Positions 28,352-43,089 of a stretch of DNA of 64,000 bases are shown here, one piece after another (the stretch's first letter is position 1; each line of letters opens with the position of its first letter). The notes beneath the pieces are model-generated. The model worked only from the letters and a program-made list of their open reading frames with translations, did no database searches and had not been told where the DNA came from. Both the position numbers and the translations under genes were made by a program. This DNA comes from Deefgea chitinilytica (GTDB lineage: Bacteria; Pseudomonadota; Gammaproteobacteria; Burkholderiales; Chitinibacteraceae): positions 372,001 to 436,000 of the forward strand of contig NZ_WOFE01000002.1 in assembly GCF_016881405.1 (NCBI RefSeq). Reading direction: 5' to 3'.

Positions 28352-29056
28352 TTACTTCAAAATACTCACCGCAGCGGTTTTTACATGCAAACCACACTCT
28401 TTGTTCTCTGGATTTTCCCACCACCAACGACCAGCGCGAATATCTTCGCCCATCGCAATCGGCCGCGTACAGGGCGCACAGCCAATTGAGGGCACATGTT
28501 GATCGTGCAATTTATTGTACGGCACATTATTTTCACGGATGTATGCCCAGACTTCTTTTTCGGTCCACTCTATCAGAGGATTGAATTTCTCAAGACCATT
28601 GCCAGCATCAAACTCTTGATATCCCAAATCAGTGCGCGTTGGTGATTGTTCGCGGCGCAAGCCAGTGATCCACGCTTTTTGACCCGCTAATGCACGTTGC
28701 AATGGCTCAATTTTACGAATGTGGCAGCATGATTTGCGTAATTCAACTGATTCATAAAATGCATTGATGCCTTTTTCATTTACGTATGCCTCTACGGCTG
28801 CCGTATTCGGGAAGTACACTTGAATTGGGTGCGTTGGATAAGCCACTGCCACTTCTTGCATCAAGGTATACGTTTCAGCAGGCAATCGCCCTGTATCCAA
28901 ACTAAATATCTTCACCGCGACTTGATGCTTAGCCAATAAATGGGTAATCACCATATCTTCTGCACCAAATGAATTAGCAAATACCGCAGGGCTATATTCA
29001 GCTGCAATACGTTCTAATAAGGCGACCGTTTCTGAAAGCTTTTGTGCAAAATCCAT
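28352..29056 (-). CDS. cysH: Adenylyl-sulfate (APS)/PAPS reductase
   Basis: A 234-residue enzyme of assimilatory sulfate reduction that forms sulfite from activated sulfate. Nucleotide-binding motifs are ANSFGAEDMVI and FSLDTGRLP. It carries the four cysteines of the iron-sulfur form, CC at 110-111 and CxxC at 193-196, and the catalytic cysteine in ECGLH (Cys221). This set predicts a [4Fe-4S] enzyme that uses APS rather than PAPS, as known for such CysH proteins. The ATG at 29056 has an AGGA site; the longer frame does not. The neighbours, a TSUP permease and a CysB-like regulator, fit sulfur metabolism. Confidence 0.94.
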   Translation of the reverse strand: MDFAQKLSETVALLERIAAEYSPAVFANSFGAEDMVITHLLAKHQVAVKIFSLDTGRLPAETYTLMQEVAVAYPTHPIQVYFPNTAAVEAYVNEKGINAFYESVELRKSCCHIRKIEPLQRALAGQKAWITGLRREQSPTRTDLGYQEFDAGNGLEKFNPLIEWTEKEVWAYIRENNVPYNKLHDQHVPSIGCAPCTRPIAMGEDIRAGRWWWENPENKECGLHVKTAAVSILK

Positions 29057-29171
29057 TCTTTTATCCTTATTAAATGACTGTCCAACAGTTTTCGCGCAAG
29101 GCATAAAGCCGCAGACAGTATAAATAGTATGGTAAGGCGCTGTAACGAAGCGTGGAAACCTTTCCTACTAC

Positions 29172-29972
29172 TTAGAATACTAATTTATAACCAATTAACA
29201 CCAGCATCGTTGCCAAGCAAGGGCGCAATACATGATCTGAAATACGGCCAGTCAAGTGACTACCTAAATAAATACCTGGCAAAGAGCCCATTAATAAATA
29301 ACCTAACAAGCTCCAATCCATATTGCCCATGCTGGCGTGCCCCAAACCTGCCACCAACGTAAGTGGTACTGCATGCGCAATTTCAGTCCCAACGAGACGC
29401 TTAGTCGCCAGTAATGGATAAAGTAAAAACAAAGCCACCGTACCGAGCGCACCAGCACCGATTGAAGTGAGCGTCACGATCGCGCCGAGAAAAATACCCG
29501 TGATTACTGTTAAGGTATTTAAGCGTGTCGCGCTCATTTTAAACTTATCGCCAGCGTGTTTTTGGGCGAAAGCAATAATTTGCTGCTTAAACACAATCGC
29601 CACGGCAGTAAATAACAAGGCCCAGCCCAGCGCATGCTTAATCACCGCGTTCATCACTTTGGTATCGGTATGCAGATTATGTAGCACCCACAAAGTAATC
29701 GCCGCCGCAGGCACACTGCCTAGCGCCAGCCAACCGGTAATTTTCCAATCGATATTTTTGTTCTTTTGGTGAACATAGACGCCACCTGCTTTCGTAATCG
29801 CGGCATATAGTAAATCAGTGCCAACCGCCGCGGCTGGCGGAATACCAAACCACAATAGAATAGGCGTCATCAAAGAGCCGCCGCCGACACCTGTCATACC
29901 CACGATAAAACCCACCACTAAACCAGCGACGACAAAACCAAGCATGCCAACTTCAATTATTCCCAAATCCAT
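29172..29972 (-). CDS. TSUP family (TauE/SafE) membrane permease
   Basis: A 266-residue inner-membrane protein with about eight helices. It shows the two-fold TauE/SafE pattern: FIVGMTGVGGGSLMTPILL near the N-terminus and LGAIVTLTSIGAGALGTVALFLL in the second half. Family members move sulfite, sulfonates or other organic anions. Placed directly upstream of cysH on the same strand and divergent from a CysB-like gene, it probably handles sulfite or sulfate. The direction of transport cannot be told. Confidence 0.88.
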   Translation of the reverse strand: MDLGIIEVGMLGFVVAGLVVGFIVGMTGVGGGSLMTPILLWFGIPPAAAVGTDLLYAAITKAGGVYVHQKNKNIDWKITGWLALGSVPAAAITLWVLHNLHTDTKVMNAVIKHALGWALLFTAVAIVFKQQIIAFAQKHAGDKFKMSATRLNTLTVITGIFLGAIVTLTSIGAGALGTVALFLLYPLLATKRLVGTEIAHAVPLTLVAGLGHASMGNMDWSLLGYLLMGSLPGIYLGSHLTGRISDHVLRPCLATMLVLIGYKLVF

Positions 29973-30098
29973 AACTCGTCCTAAATCGCCTTTGATGAGC
30001 GGGTTTTTATTCAGCCTCGCATCATAGCAATTTTACTTATAACGCCTTAGACAAATATGTTACGATTTTAGAACTAGAAATTCTCAGCGAGAACGCGC

Positions 30099-31037
30099 AT
30101 GAAATTACAACAACTCCGCTACTTAGTCGAAGTCGCCAAACAAGGCCTGAATGTTTCTGAAGCTGCTGAGAAACTCCACACCTCACAACCGGGAATTTCG
30201 AAACAAATTCGTCTGCTTGAAGATGAGCTCGGGGTGCAAATCTTTATCCGCAATGGCAAGCGTGTGGTGGATATTACCGCCCCCGGTCGAGAAATCTTGC
30301 GAATTGCGGAGCGCATTTTAATGCAATCGCAAAATCTCAAACGCATCGGAGAAGAATTCGTCAATGTAGAAGGCGGCAGTTTGACGATTGCCACTACACA
30401 TACCCAAGCGCGCTACGCATTGCCGAAAACGATCCAAACCTTTTTACAGCGCTACCCTAAAGTACGCTTATCAATTAAACAAGGTAGCCCAACGCAAATT
30501 TCTGAAATGGTAGTCGACGGTAGCGCCGACATCGCGATTGCAACCGAAGGGATTGATCACTATCCCGAACTAGCGATGCTCGACTGCTACACGTGGAATC
30601 GCAGTATTGTCGTACCCAAGGGCCACCCTTTAACCGAATTACAGCGTCAAATCAGCTTAGAAGACATCGCGGCATGGCCATTGATTACCTATGATTTTGC
30701 CTTTGCCGGACGTTCCAAAATCAACCGCGCGTTTGAAAGCAAAAAACTCAGCCCGAATATCGTTCTCACCGCGATTGACTCGGACGTCATTAAAACCTAT
30801 GTGGGCTTAGGGCTGGGTATTGGGATTCTAGCTAGTATGGCGTTTGAGCCTGAGCGAGATACCCTACTGACCGCGATTGATGCCAGCCATTTATTTGAAG
30901 CATCAACCACTCGGATTGGTATTCGCAAAGATGCGTACTTACGCGGCTATGGCTATGACTTTATTGAGTTATTTGCCCCGCACTTGAATCGCCATATTGT
31001 TCAAGCAGGCTTACTGTGCGAGAGTGAAGACGAGTAA
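30099..31037 (+). CDS. cysB: LysR family regulator, CysB-like
   Basis: A 312-residue LysR-type regulator. The helix-turn-helix is at residues 17-40 (LNVSEAAEKLHTSQPGISKQIRLLE), inside a CysB-typical N-terminus MKLQQLRYLVEVAKQGLN. The effector domain has TIATTHTQARYALP and KQGSPTQISEMV, both marks of CysB/Cbl proteins that sense O- or N-acetylserine and sulfate-derived ligands. It is transcribed away from the TSUP-cysH pair and probably activates it. CysB and Cbl cannot be told apart with full certainty. Confidence 0.9.
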   Translation: MKLQQLRYLVEVAKQGLNVSEAAEKLHTSQPGISKQIRLLEDELGVQIFIRNGKRVVDITAPGREILRIAERILMQSQNLKRIGEEFVNVEGGSLTIATTHTQARYALPKTIQTFLQRYPKVRLSIKQGSPTQISEMVVDGSADIAIATEGIDHYPELAMLDCYTWNRSIVVPKGHPLTELQRQISLEDIAAWPLITYDFAFAGRSKINRAFESKKLSPNIVLTAIDSDVIKTYVGLGLGIGILASMAFEPERDTLLTAIDASHLFEASTTRIGIRKDAYLRGYGYDFIELFAPHLNRHIVQAGLLCESEDE

Positions 31038-31043
31038 TAGCAA

Positions 31044-31089
31044 CGTATTGCCAGCTAGACTTTATTATTTATAAGGCTAGCTAGCAATA
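31044..31089. repeat. GGTAT palindrome element 1
   Basis: ATTGCCAGCTAG..CTT pairs with AAG..CTAGCTAGCAAT (two mismatches over 16 bp) around a 10-base loop. Its right end read backwards, GGTATTGCTAGCTAG, is very close to the left end of the element at 48480. It lies between the convergent cysB and Nudix genes and could also act as a terminator. Confidence 0.65.
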
Positions 31090-31093
31090 CCCA

Positions 31094-31636
31094 TCAAACC
31101 AAGCCTTTCTGCTGCGCCCAAAAAATACCGCTCACCGTTTTGGCATCGGTAATCGAGCCATCTAAAACGCCGGCAACTAATTCGCTCATGCTTAGCGTGA
31201 TACTTTCTAGAAACTCACCTTCATCAAGCTGCTTCTCACCAGCAGTTAAATCCTTGGCAAGATAAATTTTAATTTCTTCATCGGTATAAGAAATAATCGG
31301 GTGCAGCACGCCCAAATATTCCCACGATGCGGCGCTGTAGCCGGTTTCTTCAAGCAATTCACGCTGCGCGCACAATAAAGGATCTTCTCCAATTTCAAGC
31401 TTGCCTGCCGGAAACTCAATAAATACACGGTCTAGCGGATAGCGAAATTGGCGTTCGAGTAGTAAACGACCATCCGGCAATTGTGGAATAATCATCACAG
31501 CACCGGGGTGCTTGATGTACTCGCGCGTAGCCTCCGAGCCGTCAGGTAAACGCACCGTATCGCAAAATGCATTGAGCAATTTGCCTTTAAATAAGGGCTG
31601 ACTTGTAATTTTCTCTTCAATTAAATGACGATCCAT
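31094..31636 (-). CDS. Nudix hydrolase, ADP-ribose pyrophosphatase type
   Basis: A 180-residue cytoplasmic Nudix enzyme. The Nudix box is complete: G-K-L-E-I-G-E-D-P then REL-x-EE-x-GY. The upstream RQFRYP and FIEFPAG segments match the ADP-sugar pyrophosphatase subgroup (NudF/YqiE-like), which splits ADP-ribose to AMP and ribose-5-phosphate. I use the ATG at 31636, where GGAAA is at good distance; the TTG at 31648 would overlap that site. It lies downstream of glgP behind a terminator. ADP-glucose as substrate is possible given the neighbours but not shown. Confidence 0.88.
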   Translation of the reverse strand: MDRHLIEEKITSQPLFKGKLLNAFCDTVRLPDGSEATREYIKHPGAVMIIPQLPDGRLLLERQFRYPLDRVFIEFPAGKLEIGEDPLLCAQRELLEETGYSAASWEYLGVLHPIISYTDEEIKIYLAKDLTAGEKQLDEGEFLESITLSMSELVAGVLDGSITDAKTVSGIFWAQQKGLV

Positions 31637-31654
31637 GATGATTTCCAATTCTCG

Positions 31655-31683
31655 AATAAAAAACGGCGACCTGTAGTCGCCGT
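31655..31683 (-). terminator. Terminator after glgP
   Basis: ACGGCGAC and GTCGCCGT form a perfect 8-bp stem with a 5-base loop. On the minus strand TTTTTTATT follows. It lies 58 bp past the glgP stop and ends the glycogen operon before the Nudix gene. Confidence 0.85.
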
Positions 31684-31740
31684 CAAAACAGATTTCAGCT
31701 GAGTCTACACCGTAGGCCTCATCTTTTACACTTCATCACA

Positions 31741-34194
31741 TCAAAGTTTGACCGGTTTGGTATACCAAATGCGGTCGGCGTATTCTTTAATGGTGCGATC
31801 CGACGAGAAATGCCCCATGCCAGCCACATTATAAATTGCACGTTTGGCCCACTCTTCTGGCTTGGCATACAAAGCATCTACTTTAGCTTGGGTGGCCACG
31901 TAAGATTCAAAATCCGCAAGGAGCTGATAATGATCGCCCCAATTGACCAGCACATCAAAAATCACCCGATAACGCTCTGGCTCAGTCGGGCTAAAATAGC
32001 CTGAAGCCAACATATTGAGCGTATCGCGTAAATCTTTATTGCCCTCATAAATTGCACGCGGATTGTAACCATTGGCGCGTAATTCGCCGACTTCTTCCGT
32101 GGTATTACCAAAGATAAACATATTATCGGCACCGACGGCGTCTTGCATTTCAACGTTAGCACCATCGAGCGTACCAATCGTTAAAGCGCCATTCAGGGCA
32201 AATTTCATATTGCCAGTGCCTGAAGCTTCAGTACCGGCAGTTGAAATTTGCTCCGACAAATCAGCCGCTGGAATAATGATTTCCGCCAAACTGACGCTGT
32301 AATTCGGTAGGAACACCACTTTGAGCTTGTCGCCAATGCGGTGATCATTATTGATCTTGATGCCGACATCATTGATGAGTTGAATCACCAATTTGGCCAT
32401 GTGATAGGCTGAAGCGGCTTTGCCGGCAAAAATCACTACACGTGGTTGCCAGTTTTTGTCTGGGTTGGCCAAAATTTGGTTGTAACGGGTAATCACATGC
32501 AACACGTTCAGTAACTGACGCTTGTATTCATGAATCCGTTTCACCTGCACATCAAACAGCGCATGTGGATTAATCACGCCACCCAAAGTACGCGCGACAT
32601 AATTGGCCAAACGTTTTTTGTTTTCGAGCTTGGCTTCACGGAACGCTTCAACAAATTGCGGGAAATCAGCCGAGCCTTTCAATTCAGCCAACTCAGTCAA
32701 ATTAGCACGCCACGTTTGGCCAATCGCCCCATCAATCAGTTTAGATAAGGATGGATTGGCCAAGGCCAACCAGCGGCGTGGTGTCACGCCATTGGTGACA
32801 TTAGTAAAACGCTCTGGATACAAACGCGCAAAGTCGGCAAAAATCGACTCCACCATCAAATCCGAGTGCAGCGCTGAAACACCGTTGATTTTATGACTAC
32901 CAACGACAGCTAGATACGCCATCCGTACTTTACGATCACCATGCTCTTCGATCAAAGACACGCGACGCAAAAAGTCTGTGTCATTCGGCACCACCAATGC
33001 GACTTCTTTCAAAAAGGCTTCGTTAATATCAAAAATAATTTTCAAGTGACGCGGCAACAAGCGACCAATCATGTCCACCGGCCATGTTTCCAAGGCTTCG
33101 GACATCAACGTATGGTTGGTATAACTAAAGACCTTACTGGTCATCGCCCATGCTTCATCCCACTCATAATTGTAATCATCAAGCAAAATGCGCATTAATT
33201 CAGGAATCGCCAACACCGGATGCGTGTCGTTTAAGTGAATCGCGACTTTGTCTTCCAAGCGATCCAAATTATCGTGAGTGCTCAAATAACGATGGATAAT
33301 GTCTTGCAAGCTAGCGGCAACAAAAAAGTACTCTTGGCGCAAACGCAGCTCTTTGCCCACATACGTTGAATCATCCGGATACAGCACGCGTGATACGTTT
33401 TCAGAGAGATTTTTCTCTTCCACCGCCGAGAAATAATCACCTTGGTTGAATTTTTTCAGATTGATTTCACGCGTTGAACGCGCAGTCCATAAACGCAGTG
33501 TATTAGTTGATTTGGTTGCGTAGCCTGGAATCACGATATCGTGCGCCACTGCCAGTACATCGTTTTGGCTATCGAGCCAACGCACTTTTTTACCTTCTAA
33601 CTCAAGTCGACCACCAAAACGAACGCGATAGCACACTTCATCACGCGGAAAGTCGACGATATTCACCGAGCCCAACCAGGTATCGGGCACCTCAACTTGA
33701 CGACCTTCAATAATGCGTTGCTTAAACATCCCAAACTGATAGCGAATCCCATAACCCATCCCCGGGATGCCCAAAGTCGCCATCGAATCCAAAAAGCAAG
33801 CAGCCAAACGCCCCAAACCACCGTTACCTAAGGCCGCATCCGGTTCTAAACCAACCAGCTCATCATAATCAACCCCCATTTCATCGAGCGCAGCGCGAAC
33901 TACATCTTCCATATCCAAGGCCAATAAAGCATTGGACAAAGCGCGGCCAATCAAGAATTCCATTGAGAGGTAATACACACGTTTCACATCTTGTGAGTAT
34001 TGTGCGCGAGTGGTTTCCATCCAGCGCTCGACCATTTGGTCACGCACAGCAAGAAAGGTCGCGTCCATCCAATCTTTCGGTTGTGCTACCCGCGGGTCTT
34101 TACCAATTGAGTACATTAATTTATTGGCGATGGCTTTTTTCATTGATTCAGCATCATGCTGATTCGCTGAATCGTATAGAAATGGCAAACTCAT
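31741..34194 (-). CDS. glgP: Glycogen/starch/alpha-glucan phosphorylase
   Basis: An 817-residue PLP enzyme that releases glucose-1-phosphate from glycogen ends. Visible are the GT35 signatures [21 protein letters not shown] near the N-terminus, [29 protein letters not shown], and the PLP-lysine segment [27 protein letters not shown]. The ATG at 34194 is preceded by AGGAG and gives the usual length; the 47-residue upstream extension runs into glgA. It is the last gene of the glg operon. Confidence 0.97.
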   Translation of the reverse strand: MSLPFLYDSANQHDAESMKKAIANKLMYSIGKDPRVAQPKDWMDATFLAVRDQMVERWMETTRAQYSQDVKRVYYLSMEFLIGRALSNALLALDMEDVVRAALDEMGVDYDELVGLEPDAALGNGGLGRLAACFLDSMATLGIPGMGYGIRYQFGMFKQRIIEGRQVEVPDTWLGSVNIVDFPRDEVCYRVRFGGRLELEGKKVRWLDSQNDVLAVAHDIVIPGYATKSTNTLRLWTARSTREINLKKFNQGDYFSAVEEKNLSENVSRVLYPDDSTYVGKELRLRQEYFFVAASLQDIIHRYLSTHDNLDRLEDKVAIHLNDTHPVLAIPELMRILLDDYNYEWDEAWAMTSKVFSYTNHTLMSEALETWPVDMIGRLLPRHLKIIFDINEAFLKEVALVVPNDTDFLRRVSLIEEHGDRKVRMAYLAVVGSHKINGVSALHSDLMVESIFADFARLYPERFTNVTNGVTPRRWLALANPSLSKLIDGAIGQTWRANLTELAELKGSADFPQFVEAFREAKLENKKRLANYVARTLGGVINPHALFDVQVKRIHEYKRQLLNVLHVITRYNQILANPDKNWQPRVVIFAGKAASAYHMAKLVIQLINDVGIKINNDHRIGDKLKVVFLPNYSVSLAEIIIPAADLSEQISTAGTEASGTGNMKFALNGALTIGTLDGANVEMQDAVGADNMFIFGNTTEEVGELRANGYNPRAIYEGNKDLRDTLNMLASGYFSPTEPERYRVIFDVLVNWGDHYQLLADFESYVATQAKVDALYAKPEEWAKRAIYNVAGMGHFSSDRTIKEYADRIWYTKPVKL

Positions 34195-34238
34195 AAATGG
34201 ATTACTCCTAGTTAAACGGGATGTGGCCAAAGGCTGCG

Positions 34239-35672
34239 TTATGCGCCTAGCGCACGATATAAAGCACAATATTCTGTTGCTGCGGTATGCCAGCCAAAAT
34301 CTGAATTCATCGCTTGCTGGCGCACTGCTTTCCACTCTTTAGGACGCGCCCACAGTGCAAACATCCGGCGAATACCCCGGGTGAGTTCTTCACTAGAAAA
34401 CCCGTTAAATACTGCGCCAGTGGCAATACCGTCTTGCAAATTTTCCAATGAACAATCAACCACCGTATCAGCCAGCCCACCAACGCGGCGCACCAGTGGC
34501 AAAGCACCATATTTCAAACCATAGAGCTGCGTAAGCCCGCAAGGCTCAAAACGGCTTGGCACCATAATGACGTCGCTACCAGCCATAATTTGATGCGAGA
34601 ATGATTCGTCATACCCGATCTTCACCGCGATTTGAGTTGGATTTTCGGCAGCGGCCACACGAAACGCCGCTTCCATCGCGGCATCGCCACTACCAAGCAG
34701 CACAAACTGACCACCACGATCAGTGATTTCATGCAAAGCAGCCAATACCAAGTGCAAGCCTTTTTGCTCTGTTAAACGGCTAACAACGGCAAAAATTGGT
34801 TTATCAGCGGCCACCTCCAAACCCATCATGGTTTGTAATGCGGCTTTGCATTTTGCTTTGCCGGCGGGCTTTTCAGGGGTGTAACTGGCAGCAATCAAGG
34901 CGTCGTGCGCCGGATTCCAAATCGCATCATCCACGCCATTAAGCACGCCCGACAACGCACCGCCGCGATCTCGCAATAAACCGTCCAAACCGCAACCTTG
35001 CTCAGTTCCGGTTATTTCAGCAGCATACGTCGGCGATACCGTCGTCACGCGATCAGCAAAGTAAATCCCCGCTTTCATAAACGACAAATGACCGTGAAAC
35101 TCAACGCCATTGACGTCAAAAAAGTGCGCGGGTAATTCAACCGCAGCAAAATCCGATGGTGAAAATACGCCTTGATACGCCAGATTGTGAATCGTGAACA
35201 CACTCCGGGCCGGGTGACCCACCGCCGCCAAATACGCTGGCGCCAACCCTGCGTGCCAATCATGAGCATGCACGACACTCGGACGCCAAAATCCATCGCA
35301 GCCTTCGGCAATTCGCGCCGCCACCCAGCCAAGGATGGCAAATCGCAGATGATTATCAGCATAAGGATGATGATTACCGTCTTGATATGGATTACCGCCG
35401 CGGTCATACAAATGCGGCGCGTCAATCACATACACGCCGACACCATCAGCTGTTTTGCCAAACAACAAACGCACCGCACCGGCAAACGTATCAAAGTGAG
35501 TCACTTCACCATCAATCGTGAGCCCGGCAAATATGCTGGGAAAGCCAGGCAATAAGACCCGCACATCACAATCTAACGGTGCCAAGGCCAAAGGCAAAGC
35601 ACCAGAAACGTCGGCCAAGCCACCCGTTTTTAATAATGGAAACATTTCCGCACAAACATGCAGTACGCGCAT
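34239..35672 (-). CDS. glgA: Glycogen synthase (ADP-glucose)
   Basis: A 477-residue GT5 glucosyltransferase that extends alpha-1,4-glucan from ADP-glucose. The N-terminal KTGGL motif (residues 15-19, ADP-glucose binding) is in [33 protein letters not shown] and [10 protein letters not shown] are typical, and the C-terminal domain carries [18 protein letters not shown] and [10 protein letters not shown]. The ATG at 35672 has AGGA eight bases upstream, better than the ATG at 35681. It sits between glgC and glgP. Confidence 0.97.
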   Translation of the reverse strand: MRVLHVCAEMFPLLKTGGLADVSGALPLALAPLDCDVRVLLPGFPSIFAGLTIDGEVTHFDTFAGAVRLLFGKTADGVGVYVIDAPHLYDRGGNPYQDGNHHPYADNHLRFAILGWVAARIAEGCDGFWRPSVVHAHDWHAGLAPAYLAAVGHPARSVFTIHNLAYQGVFSPSDFAAVELPAHFFDVNGVEFHGHLSFMKAGIYFADRVTTVSPTYAAEITGTEQGCGLDGLLRDRGGALSGVLNGVDDAIWNPAHDALIAASYTPEKPAGKAKCKAALQTMMGLEVAADKPIFAVVSRLTEQKGLHLVLAALHEITDRGGQFVLLGSGDAAMEAAFRVAAAENPTQIAVKIGYDESFSHQIMAGSDVIMVPSRFEPCGLTQLYGLKYGALPLVRRVGGLADTVVDCSLENLQDGIATGAVFNGFSSEELTRGIRRMFALWARPKEWKAVRQQAMNSDFGWHTAATEYCALYRALGA

Positions 35673-35745
35673 TGTGAGCATCCTGTGTAAATTAATCTGA
35701 GCAATCCACTAAGCCAAGCAAGCCTCAGAGTTTAATGATCGTTCT

Positions 35746-37020
35746 TTACAGTTTGGCCAACATGTCTTTGGTAATCAGCACGACTCCCGTTTCACTGCGG
35801 TGGAAACGGCGGGCATCTTCTTCCGCGTTTTCACCAACGATGGTGTTTTCCGGCAGCACACAACCACGATCGATAATGCAGCGACGAATACGCGAACCGC
35901 GACCAATCGTCACCTGCGGCAATACCACGGTTGAATCAATGGTGCAGAATGAATGAATCCGTACTTGCGAGAACAACACTGAGTTAATCACCAAGGAACC
36001 CGACACAATACAACCACCGGACACCAAAGAATTAAGCGTCATTCCATGGCTACCGTTGAAGTCTTGCACGAACTTGGCGGGCGGCAATTGCTCTTGCAAG
36101 GTCCAAATCGGCCAATTGGTATCGTATACGTCCAAATCTGGCGTGACTGATGCCAAATCCAGATTGGCAGCCCAATACGCATCTACGGTGCCGACATCGC
36201 GCCAATATGGCTGTGCTTTCTGATCACTCATCACACAAGAGAGACTAAATGGATGCGCAAATGCTTTGCCTTCACCCACGGCTTTTGGAATCAAATCTTT
36301 GCCGAAATCATGTGTTGAGCCTTCTAGCACGATATCTTCTTCCAACAAGCGCTCTAGATATTTGGTATTAAAAATGTAGATGCCCATCGACGCGAGCGAG
36401 ACATTGTCATTGCCCGGCATCGCAGGTGGATTTTCTGGTTTTTCGACAAAGTCGACAATTTTCCGTGTCGAATCCACCGCCATCACGCCAAATGCATGCG
36501 CTTCTGCGCGCGGCACTTCGATACACGCCACAGTAACCTCTGCGCCAAGCAGGACATGGTCGACCAGCATCCGTGAATAGTCCATTTTGTAAATGTGATC
36601 ACCCGCCAAAATGACGACATACTCGGATTCGTACGTGCGCAAAATGTCTAAGTTTTGATAGATTGCATCGGCAGTACCGCGATACCAATGCTCATCAGCC
36701 ACGCGTTGCTGCGCAGGCAATACATCAACAAACTCATTCATTTCATTGCGCAAAAACGACCAGCCGCGTTGTAAATGGCGCATCAAAGAATGCGATTTAT
36801 ACTGCGTAATCACGCCGATTCGGCGAATGTCCGAGTTAATACAATTTGACAAAGCAAAGTCGATAATCCGGAACTTGCCGCCAAAATACACGCCGGGCTT
36901 AGCGCGATGATCAGTCAATTGCTTCAAACGCGAACCGCGACCGCCAGCCAACACCAAGGCCACTGCGCGGCTGGGCAATTGACGGGCTAATGTGGCTTTA
37001 TCAATCAGTTGGGTTTCCAT
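35746..37020 (-). CDS. glgC: Glucose-1-phosphate adenylyltransferase
   Basis: A 424-residue enzyme that makes ADP-glucose from glucose-1-phosphate and ATP, the controlled step of bacterial glycogen synthesis. The N-terminal nucleotide site is [27 protein letters not shown], followed by [18 protein letters not shown], and the substrate-binding FVEKPENPP. The C-terminal left-handed beta-helix begins around [14 protein letters not shown]. The arginine and lysine residues for fructose-1,6-bisphosphate activation are plausible at the N-terminus. pgm lies 13 bp upstream and supplies its substrate. Confidence 0.97.
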   Translation of the reverse strand: METQLIDKATLARQLPSRAVALVLAGGRGSRLKQLTDHRAKPGVYFGGKFRIIDFALSNCINSDIRRIGVITQYKSHSLMRHLQRGWSFLRNEMNEFVDVLPAQQRVADEHWYRGTADAIYQNLDILRTYESEYVVILAGDHIYKMDYSRMLVDHVLLGAEVTVACIEVPRAEAHAFGVMAVDSTRKIVDFVEKPENPPAMPGNDNVSLASMGIYIFNTKYLERLLEEDIVLEGSTHDFGKDLIPKAVGEGKAFAHPFSLSCVMSDQKAQPYWRDVGTVDAYWAANLDLASVTPDLDVYDTNWPIWTLQEQLPPAKFVQDFNGSHGMTLNSLVSGGCIVSGSLVINSVLFSQVRIHSFCTIDSTVVLPQVTIGRGSRIRRCIIDRGCVLPENTIVGENAEEDARRFHRSETGVVLITKDMLAKL

Positions 37021-37033
37021 CTTCTTCTCCGAT

Positions 37034-40714
<3,681 letters not shown>

Positions 40715-40715
<1 letters not shown>

Positions 40716-42901
40716 CAAGCGTTACTCCAGCGCAAATACACTGTTGCCAATGGTGGTATTGTCATACAAATAGAATTAGCTCTACCGTGTGCGGCAATAC
40801 CCTCGCTCGGCAAGCCGATATTACCGATATTGCTACCACCATAATATTCCGAATCACTATTGAGAATTTCTTGATACAGGCCTACCTTTGGCACGCCCAA
40901 ACGATAACCGTGGCGCGGTACGGGGGTGAAATTACTTACCACCAGCACAAATTCATCCTCCGCTTCGCCTTTACGGACAAAGCTGAAAATCGAATTTTCG
41001 CCATCGTCATGGCTAATCCACTCAAAACCACGATGATCAAAATCGATTTGATAAAAAGCTGGATTGGCGCGATACGCCGTATTTAAGTCTTTGACCAACT
41101 GCTGCACACCACGATGCCAAGGATTGTCGTCCTGCAACAAATGCCAATCAAGGCTGGCATCGTGATTCCACTCTGCGCCCTGCGCAAATTCGCAACCCAT
41201 AAACAGTAATTTCTTACCCGGATGCGCCCACATAAACGCGTAATAGGCGCGCAAATTGGCAAACTTTTGCCATGCATCACCCGGCATTTTGTCGAGTAAT
41301 GAACCTTTGCCGTGCACGACTTCATCGTGCGACAACGGCAGCACAAAATTTTCGGTAAACGCGTACACCAAACCGAAAGTCATTTTATTGTGATGATATT
41401 TACGATTGATCGGGTCTTCTTTCATGTACGACAGCGTGTCATTCATCCAACCCATATTCCACTTGTAGTGGAAACCCAAACCGCCCATCGCCGGCGGGCG
41501 CGATACCGAAGGGAATGCAGTGGACTCTTCGGCCAGCGTAATCGCTTCGGGGCGCTCAACGCCAACCACTTCATTCATGCGGCGCATAAAATCGATGGCT
41601 TCAAGATTCTCGCGGCCACCAAATTGATTTGGAATCCACTCACCGTCTTTGCGCGAATAATCGCGATACAGCATCGAGGCCACGGCATCAACGCGCAAGC
41701 CATCAATCCCGTAGCGTTCCAACCAATACAGTGCATTACCAATTAAATAATTACGAACTTCATTGCGGCCAAAGTTGTAAATCAGCGTATTCCAATCTTG
41801 ATGAAAGCCTTCGCGCGGATCACTGTGCTCGTATAAATGTGAGCCATCAAATTCGGCCAAACCATGGGTGTCGGTCGGAAAATGCCCCGGCACCCAATCG
41901 AGGATGACACCCAAGCCATTGGCATGCGCGGTTTCAACAAAGAAACGGAAATCATCTGGCGTACCAAAGCGTGACGTAGGTGCATAAAGCCCTAGCGGCT
42001 GATACCCCCACGAACCATCAAATGGGTGCTCATTAATGGGTAACAATTCAATATGGGTAAAGCCCATTTCAACACAATATTTGACCAATTCATCGGCCAA
42101 CTCTCGATACGACAGCCAGCGATTGCCTTCTTCGGGGCGGCGACGCCACGATGCCAGATGAACCTCATAAATCGACACCGGCGCATTGAGTGCATTAGCA
42201 GCTTTACGCGTCTGCGTGCCTTCCACCCAAGCCGGCAGACGAGCAACGCGTGACGCTGTGGCCGGGCGTAATTCTGCCGAAAAACCATACGGATCGGCTT
42301 TAATTTGCAGGCCGCCATGCTGATCAATAATTTCGTATTTATATGCTTGGCCTTCGGCCACATTGGGTAAGAAAATTTCCCAAACGCCGCATTCACGGCG
42401 CAAACGCATCACGTGGCGGCGGCCATCCCAGTAATTAAAATCTCCAACGACTGAAACACGCCGTGCATTCGGCGCCCACACCGCAAACGCGACGCCATCC
42501 ACCCCGTCGATGGTGCGAAAATGCGTGCCAAGACGCTCATAAGGGCGCAGCTGATTCCCTTCAGCCAGCAGCCACAAATCCATTTCACCCAATACGGGTG
42601 GAAAACGATAAGCGTCTTCGATCTCTACCGTAACGCCGTGCCACTCAACGCGCAAACGATAGTGAAAATGATTTTTCCGGCGTGGAACCGTGACAGCAAA
42701 AAAGCCACGCTCGTCAATTTTCTCAAACTCAGCCAGTTTTTTACCGGTTTTTACTTCAATCAAACTACACTGAATAGCATCAGGCAACCAAGTGCGTACT
42801 TGCAACACACCATCTATTGTGTGCATGCCCAGCAATGAAAACGGGTCAGAATGTTGGCCTGTACAAATAGCGTCAACTTGCGCGGAATCCATCGAAATCA
42901 T
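40715..42901 (-). CDS. glgB: 1,4-alpha-glucan branching enzyme
   Basis: A 728-residue GH13 enzyme that forms alpha-1,6 branches. An N-terminal N1 domain (about 1-100) is followed by a CBM48 with [23 protein letters not shown]. The barrel has [26 protein letters not shown], the nucleophile in [15 protein letters not shown], the acid in ITLAEEST, and [19 protein letters not shown] five bases before the ATG at 42901 supports this start. It is the first gene of glgB-glgX-pgm-glgC-glgA-glgP and is divergent from an alpha-glucosidase gene. Confidence 0.97.
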
Positions 42902-43089
42902 TCATACCTCGTTTTACGTTTGTTTTCTGATGCAATAATGATGCGGACAATCTTAAATACTAGGGAAAATCCTAGCGCAACACAGCACAAGAATCTTATG
43001 CTTTGCTCAGGAACAGACGCAAGCTTTGCTGTAATAAAATTACATCTTCTCTGCAAAAGCACACACTTTTTCGCAAGGAAAGCGACATA
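42902..43089. promoter_or_regulatory. Divergent promoter region of glgB and alpha-glucosidase
   Basis: This 188-bp spacer must drive both the glycogen operon and the alpha-glucosidase gene. It contains CTAGG-gaaaat-CCTAG (42960-42975), an operator-like palindrome placed about 60 bp from the glgB start. No regulator gene is near, so the binding protein is unknown. Confidence 0.4.
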